64,000 nucleotides of DNA. Source: a virus. Made by a program: the position numbers and the translations under genes. This document shows, one piece after another, positions 60,601-64,000 of the stretch. The notes under the pieces were generated by a model. It saw only the letters and a program-made list of their open reading frames with translations. It was not told the origin of the DNA and did no database searches. The stretch is taken from positions 1-64,000 of IMG/VR virus record IMGVR_UViG_3300043464_002317; one strand, 5' to 3'. The first letter of the stretch is position 1. Each line of letters begins with the position of its first letter.

Positions 60601-61284
60601 CAACAAGACTTAGCTGAGTTAGGATTACAAGTATACGCAAAAGGACTAATTCAAGTAGCTAGAGTTTCAAGAGCTTCATTAGGTAGAAATCCGCAAGTAG
60701 CTACAGACTATAACAATGTATACACAGATTTATCCATGGCAAATGTAGATGGTAAAATATTTGTTCGTAACGAAAAAGACGGTCTTTTTGTAGAAGTTAA
60801 AGCAACTAAGAAAAAATTTTCAGAAAATGTTATAAATATTCAAAAAGATTTATTATCTTTGTTGGGAGTAAAATTCCCATTAGAATATTTAAACGCATAT
60901 CAACGTATAAACGGAGATTTTGCAGCATTAAAAGAAAGAGCCATATATGAACAACAAAGAGCCGATGCTTTACCTAATTTCTCTTTCTCAGAGATTAAAC
61001 CAGAAAGTATATCATTTGTCACTGAGGATTTATTCGTATCTAAATATTCTGCTAGTACATTAAGTCTTGATGGTAAAAAATATTATAATCTACTGACACT
61101 TGAAAATGGAGAAACTGTTTATGCACCTATAAATAAACGTTTAAACTCAGCAGAAGTAAGAAACTTACTAAAGAGAAACGGGCTTAATGTAGGTAAAATT
61201 GTAAGAAAAGACCAATCATTCGCAGAAAGATTATCTAAAATAGCAAAAATTAAAAAACAATTAGAAAAAATAACTTGTAACTAA
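54661..61284 (+). CDS. Giant cargo (polyvalent-type) protein with HExxH metallopeptidase domain, 2207 aa
   Basis: N-terminal helical half with an Ala/Gly-rich hydrophobic region (about residues 165-200, LGFMAGTAGAVALESAGLAA) that could insert in a membrane. A coiled coil lies near 1340-1420. At H1603 the motif LIAHELGHFEFRKL is a zinc metallopeptidase H-E-x-x-H (H1603, E1604, H1607), with a later YEENFVENYAADLL likely giving the third ligand. C-terminal region includes more helical/beta domains. The pattern of one huge multi-domain protein with a protease fits polyvalent proteins delivered with phage DNA. Role inferred. Confidence 0.6.
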   Translation: MNTPEYYAKFAAPSSFEGSYVAPQKSFDFDAVYNYAGKNLGYITRYPELSPYGDSEQIQAEKQSGWDKALNSGLQLGALATNTFANHFYSYGRQASALTNQDWSKLWQDDFGQESAQMIQGVSDLYPIYETEEQQRLRDEEGGLSTSLKQFVPFTGRAGNAWANLAGQLGFMAGTAGAVALESAGLAALTAATEGVAAPLALTKTVSNAKLLKSMYTLYKNARTGLTGVKNAAQSAGLIGNIVKSPVFTTYRMLTAAQGEAAIEANINALEYKNKQLEKYGVNVTPEQMQEIDTRATELGNTVFNWNAPVLMLGNAMTIGSLFRVGNLGKSATSQLIKEEATGVIKKKFGELTTKEALNPFIKKTWEFSKKGGKFVVNENLYEGVEEVLQGIGGRAAQHMYETYDSEGGKGLDAFLTALGEETSNTFSTREGWDEFVSGALTGYGIKGITSVYNRATGATAKEQAIRDFTQKGVEQDIQSVNNYMKSVLTNTDPNTNYVKNQVASIEQQETAIADGNVKVAKDAQGQTKIGLFSKLQKYGTSVSDDIFDLWGETMKEMQKTNETDFRQMMGDRNVEEVVSKLKQENKQFNDVYNTIDKNAKNPYNQKTDSKNYQLYEQAKLFAAGMEYNARDSKERGQAIVKDLTTNFGIDETLIASMFDGTTLRDNLTTAKKLFKLQEEALKNAATPEEREALEQELLKSKEKVELLQAIETGAFDEKGNPVYGEKNPEETAAMFIKAYYRDKSALVPDELKKNIEDLITLETESEGYLAAYNFLSNKDYLEKFAESYLNEANKKIAQSEKNISRNQKAASKPIITPEEKYDDNQVDEALTGTTAKASITDFLEEVRSKKQSDGTYLHNGKKYNTAKELAEDLKKETEGFEDLLDQTNDKGESIDSILEKALNNLEEELTEPGDAVRKTEGQPKQVIQPKTKTQSEAEIKKGFWQKSSPYNTKVHSFDLVISFLFPKDLSYLFDSLVKANQNDVLNVIQNGLSRIGRGARVTMINLADETVIDVSRINNPEQIEVISDGIRFYIITPADVAPNVVIKEQLGLEVGDAERKFTTIRNDKGTVISSPFRAANQITPASDDVIHSLKIDDEVEIFVADNQYNRDLQDKRNNNEITEQEYTDKLVLSVVKNGEIIGVLRAADFLFEQEENQAQMDEFRSQFANRELGDRIGSTPVQGFEVARGYNYVNGQIQYTTLNEYNPVNYSTSFYFVKEDGTIIDEQGNEVQEDFFDRGSFAQGGVYMRVDGVNNKKNHTVQVLRSDNDNSVFTEEEFTSGKFKEIGQTSLSDEPIISKRISISLRQVKDTDTTHSEGIKEQVQNITDNKVLSQEEEKEVAKLEKDLAKKQESLDKVNRQIDENKERVKKYNESGVLGQAEYKKLTKKDIDLNISKQSLEKDIQDINQKIKLIKGDRAVIEDVNGAQTVVDSVVESENETVLISVNGETVEVKLSEISSVEPVETSSDGVGGEDVDVKDDIERRRQEKLSQIKPDGKTSKDRRKVLMLNEDSDKTFDESLQEAGYVNVQGVWVEPDINIELLKSLPQIFWEYLFDKQVILVNDTTKERGGQSADRTFKNESRPVISLGKNSSTKGTLQLIAHELGHFEFRKLSEQEKNSLKNYGTASTWYVKGLEEGTYKSAAENYEENFVENYAADLLQKMGISKGVDRAEIKINSIYKTIFDKINAKYDAELDALQQPNEETIVSEQQLPAEQVQTAPTEQDANKWIAQNAKTGDKLILTDGTEIEIVSNEDGVITIKRTKNDTTVQQVFRVLPDGTVVSDEPLSLEKAEEPLALPRKPQDTTVIDSFRERLRKHGIESEVVLSALSQVYQKSINEGNPITNLDDLIEASGLTATQKEQLQMVLTPVYRMGVWQFLTNSDTIFDIAQQERWAAFQTTIKSILEESSTVESSLPTDNLKNEFKLNVIDALSDVFNNFKIGIKNIEIANTFTLPDWNKITSALSAAVNTINPREAIVKLQQDLAELGLQVYAKGLIQVARVSRASLGRNPQVATDYNNVYTDLSMANVDGKIFVRNEKDGLFVEVKATKKKFSENVINIQKDLLSLLGVKFPLEYLNAYQRINGDFAALKERAIYEQQRADALPNFSFSEIKPESISFVTEDLFVSKYSASTLSLDGKKYYNLLTLENGETVYAPINKRLNSAEVRNLLKRNGLNVGKIVRKDQSFAERLSKIAKIKKQLEKITCN

Positions 61285-64000
61285 TGGCTTGTATTTTAAA
61301 AGATAAAAACGGAAATGTAACTTCAGTAACAGCTGACAATGGAAAACCATCTCAACTATTTGATGCAATTAATAAAATACCAGTTTTTGAAAATAGAAAC
61401 AAAGCAGCAGAATTTTATGCTTATATTGTCTCTGAAAAGTATAATCAACAAAAAGATTTACTATTAGATAATAATGGAGAGCCAGTTTTATTTTTTAAAG
61501 ATTTAACAACAACTACAGACCCTGCATCTGGTCAATTTAAATATGAAACAGACTTTTTAATTTCGTTTAATAAAGACAAAGATTCAAAAGGTATACAAAT
61601 AGGTTTTTTAAAAGGAACTGAAACTCAAACAGATTCGGCTAAAAACTTTGTACAAATAGAAAAATTTGAAAGAAATTTAAATCCAAGAACATACTCTGGT
61701 TTTATTGAAAACATGTTGAGCAGAGGTGTACAGCTGACGACTAAAACTGAGAGTGAGCCATCTCAAGCAGGTAGTGTTGGGAAATTGAATGTTGTTGACA
61801 AAACTAAGGATATATTAGACGAAGTTACTGATGAAAAAATAGGTGAAAAAAAGTATCAAGACTTTTCTATTGATTTTGAAGACGGGGCAAGAGCTTTTGG
61901 GACAATTGAAAATGGAGTTGCAAATATTTCAGGCATCAATGCACCTAAAAAAGAAGACAGCGTTATTGAGCCAAAAAGAGGAACAAAAACATACGAAAGA
62001 GTAATTGAAAAGTTAAAAGAAAATGGAATAAAAACCATTAAGGTATCTTTACAATCACAAGACAGTCAAACAGCACTATCTAAGTTAGTTGAAAAAGGTA
62101 TATTGTCAAACCCAAGAGATATGCAAGGGGTGAGCGACAGTCAATTTGCTACCACTTTTGATATACAATCCCTCAAAGAAACACTCCAAGCAGGTAGTGT
62201 TGGTGTAGGGGGAGATGTGAAGCAACAAGAATTGGATGCACAGAGGGTTAACAAAGAAGCAGGTGTAGATATTTATGTAGCAAGACAAGATGTGGATGCG
62301 AATGGCAGTACATACACATTATCGCAAATAAAGGAGAATGGGAATACCAATACATTTTTAATTGAAGATGCCAATGGTAATGAAGTTGGGAAAGCACAAT
62401 TAAGTGTAGATGGTAATTATTTAGAGAATATAAGGATTGACGAAAATCACAGAAGAAAAGGACTTGCAAGTAAGGTATACGATTTTATAGAATTACGAAA
62501 AGGTATTGAATTAAAGCCTTCACCAAATAAGCAATCAAAAGAAGCTAAAGCGTTGTGGGATAATCGTAATTTAAAAAAATCAGAACAACCCCTCAAAGAA
62601 CAACAGACTCAAACTACTCCAGAAAAAACTTTATTTGACAGAGCTGTTGATTCATTAAAATCATTTGTAGCTTTTAAGGATACTAACGTAACAACTGACG
62701 ACACTAATTTGAAAAAAGCTTTGAACGCTGTAGATTTAAAAACTCCAAAAGGAGAAATCTACGGTGCATCTTATGTCAATGCAGACGGGCAACAAGAAAT
62801 TTATATCAATCCTGAAAAACTTTCAATCGAGTCATTAATCCATGAAAATTTTCATCCGTTTCAAGTAGCACTTAGAGAAGCAGCTAAAAGCGGAGACCCA
62901 CAAGCAAAAGCATTTATAGACAGAATGCTTGAACTTGCAAAACAAGAAGTAAAAGATAATTTTGCACCTGCCGAAGCCGAGCAGATTTTGGCGCAGTTTG
63001 AAAATAGGTTGACAAAAACATCTATGCCAGAAACAACCCCTGTAAACTTCTTTGCAATAGGTCAAAGAGGTGCTATGGCTCTTGATAAAATAGAAGGAGG
63101 ATTTAATAGATTAAAAAGACTAAAAGAAGCAAAAGAATTAGAAAGTTTAGGAAAATCTAACGCATACATAAAATTTTTGACAGGTTGGGAAAGACAAGAT
63201 GGTAAATGGAAAACAGAAATTGATGATTTTACTGATTTAAAAACAACCCCAGAACAAATTCTTAATCTCAGAGAAAATATAGGAGCAACAACAACCGTAA
63301 AAGAATTTTTTAATAATAATGCAGCAATTGTTTTACAAGCATTTCCTAAAATAGGAGATATAACTGTAAGATACGATGACAATGCTACAGGAGCTTATGC
63401 ACATTATGACCCTATAAATAAAGAAATAGTCTTTTATAAAGATTATTTAGATAGACCAGTAAATGATATTAAAAGTTCATTTCTTCATGAAATACAACAC
63501 GCTATCCAACAAATAGAAGGTTTTGATTTTGGAGCTGACGAAAATATGCAAAAGATTTTGTCAGATATGCATAAAATAACTACAAATGATGCATATTTTA
63601 GGTCAGCTAGTGAAGTTGAAGCAAGAAACATACAAAAACGTATGTTGATGTCAGCTAAAGATAGATTACTTACTGAATTAGATGCTACAGCAGATGTTTT
63701 ACCAGAAGATAGGCTTTTTATAGCAGATGCTTTAGATGCAACAAATAAAGCTATAGTCAAGTTATCTGATGTTAACTTCGTAAGAAATATGGAAGTTAAA
63801 CCAATAGCCAATGAAATAGATGTTGTAAACGGATTTTATTCTCCTATTGAAAAAATATTAACTGAAACAAAAATTGAAAAACAGAGTGGAGCGAAGTGGC
63901 TTTCAGTAGTAGGTAAAGGTGACGAGGCTACATGGACAGGAGTTAAAAATTGGTTAGAAGAAAATTCACAAAAACAAATTTCAAAATCTGAAATTCAGCA
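61284..64000 (+). CDS. Polyvalent-type protein with GNAT and two HExxH domains, 5' part (runs off the window)
   Basis: Open from ATG 61284 (TAATG overlap) to the right edge, at least 905 codons. A GNAT acetyltransferase-like segment (ENIRIDENHRRKGLASKVYD, acetyl-CoA loop RRKGLA at 390-395). A first H-E-x-x-H, HENFH (520-524). A second, FLHEIQH (735-739), followed by SEVEARNIQKR (776-786) supplying the likely Glu ligand, the form seen in large polyvalent-protein-associated peptidase domains. Two SQAGSVG-type spacers (residues about 160-170 and 300-310) split the modules. Function by family; end not visible. Confidence 0.65.
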   Translation, partial: MACILKDKNGNVTSVTADNGKPSQLFDAINKIPVFENRNKAAEFYAYIVSEKYNQQKDLLLDNNGEPVLFFKDLTTTTDPASGQFKYETDFLISFNKDKDSKGIQIGFLKGTETQTDSAKNFVQIEKFERNLNPRTYSGFIENMLSRGVQLTTKTESEPSQAGSVGKLNVVDKTKDILDEVTDEKIGEKKYQDFSIDFEDGARAFGTIENGVANISGINAPKKEDSVIEPKRGTKTYERVIEKLKENGIKTIKVSLQSQDSQTALSKLVEKGILSNPRDMQGVSDSQFATTFDIQSLKETLQAGSVGVGGDVKQQELDAQRVNKEAGVDIYVARQDVDANGSTYTLSQIKENGNTNTFLIEDANGNEVGKAQLSVDGNYLENIRIDENHRRKGLASKVYDFIELRKGIELKPSPNKQSKEAKALWDNRNLKKSEQPLKEQQTQTTPEKTLFDRAVDSLKSFVAFKDTNVTTDDTNLKKALNAVDLKTPKGEIYGASYVNADGQQEIYINPEKLSIESLIHENFHPFQVALREAAKSGDPQAKAFIDRMLELAKQEVKDNFAPAEAEQILAQFENRLTKTSMPETTPVNFFAIGQRGAMALDKIEGGFNRLKRLKEAKELESLGKSNAYIKFLTGWERQDGKWKTEIDDFTDLKTTPEQILNLRENIGATTTVKEFFNNNAAIVLQAFPKIGDITVRYDDNATGAYAHYDPINKEIVFYKDYLDRPVNDIKSSFLHEIQHAIQQIEGFDFGADENMQKILSDMHKITTNDAYFRSASEVEARNIQKRMLMSAKDRLLTELDATADVLPEDRLFIADALDATNKAIVKLSDVNFVRNMEVKPIANEIDVVNGFYSPIEKILTETKIEKQSGAKWLSVVGKGDEATWTGVKNWLEENSQKQISKSEIQ

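Noticed and set aside
1-64000. Reverse transcriptase, template repeat, integrase, virion RNA polymerase (DxDxD motif)
   Set aside because: I looked for these because of the DGR-like region and crAss-like layout but saw none within the window.

Overview
The window is a 64-kb piece of a large, AT-rich tailed-phage genome. It best fits a crAss-like phage (Crassvirales) of a Bacteroidota host, probably a flavobacterium-like one. Three things support this: (i) the order terminase, portal, scaffold-like protein, major capsid candidate, ring/neck proteins, IHF-like protein, giant muzzle protein, then very large ejected 'cargo' proteins; (ii) the N-terminus of the 2168-aa protein at 38116, which resembles crAss tail-stabilisation/muzzle proteins; (iii) promoters built on the Bacteroidota -7 box TAnnTTTG with almost no Shine-Dalgarno sequences. 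Family names are from recognition by eye; no database search was possible.

Layout. Bases 1-7919 form a leftward arm. It holds small hypothetical and membrane peptides, a DUF5522-like Cys-rich miniprotein, a PhoH-like ATPase, a ClpP-like protease, an OmpR/PhoB-type winged-helix protein, a calcineurin-like phosphoesterase, a GIY-YIG nuclease and RecA. Host-type promoters (TTTG, 18-20 nt, TAnnTTTG/A) and a strong leftward terminator at 2129-2169 punctuate it. Bases 7960-8281 are an extremely AT-rich divergent intergenic region. Everything from 8322 to the right edge reads rightward: a small leading operon (winged-helix protein, possible IHF/HU-like protein, zinc-ribbon protein), a CAU tRNA, the terminase large subunit interrupted by an intein, portal, scaffold-like protein, capsid and ring proteins (10470-23205). 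An adhesin/fibre module with a holin follows (23282-31888), then a lysis pair (32129-33384), a second set of Cys-rich fibre-like proteins (33387-35974), neck/IHF-like/ring/muzzle genes (36093-44622), and four giant cargo genes (44622 to beyond 64000).

Two observations stand out. First, five late transcription units are preceded by the same composite element: an inverted repeat ATAAC-N7-GTTAT (or a near match), exactly 27 bp, then a -7 box, with no -33 TTTG. This looks like a phage-specific, activator-dependent late promoter class; the activator could be one of the two winged-helix proteins encoded here. Second, the C-type-lectin-like adhesin at 23282-24385 ends in a short segment (about 24257-24370) whose codons abruptly become NNC-rich, as in the variable region of a diversity-generating retroelement. 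No reverse transcriptase or template repeat is visible in the window, so they would have to lie elsewhere in the genome.

How it works together (inference). Divergent host-type promoters around 7960-8313 fire first and express the DNA-metabolism/regulator arm and the leading right operon. A phage factor then switches on the composite promoters for portal, capsid, lysis, neck and cargo blocks. The fibre module offers several alternative adhesins sharing one N-terminal anchor. The cargo proteins carry an N-terminal beta-barrel-like region, a transglycosylase-like domain, many xGG linker motifs and polyvalent-protein metallopeptidase/acetyltransferase domains, consistent with proteins delivered into the cell with the DNA.
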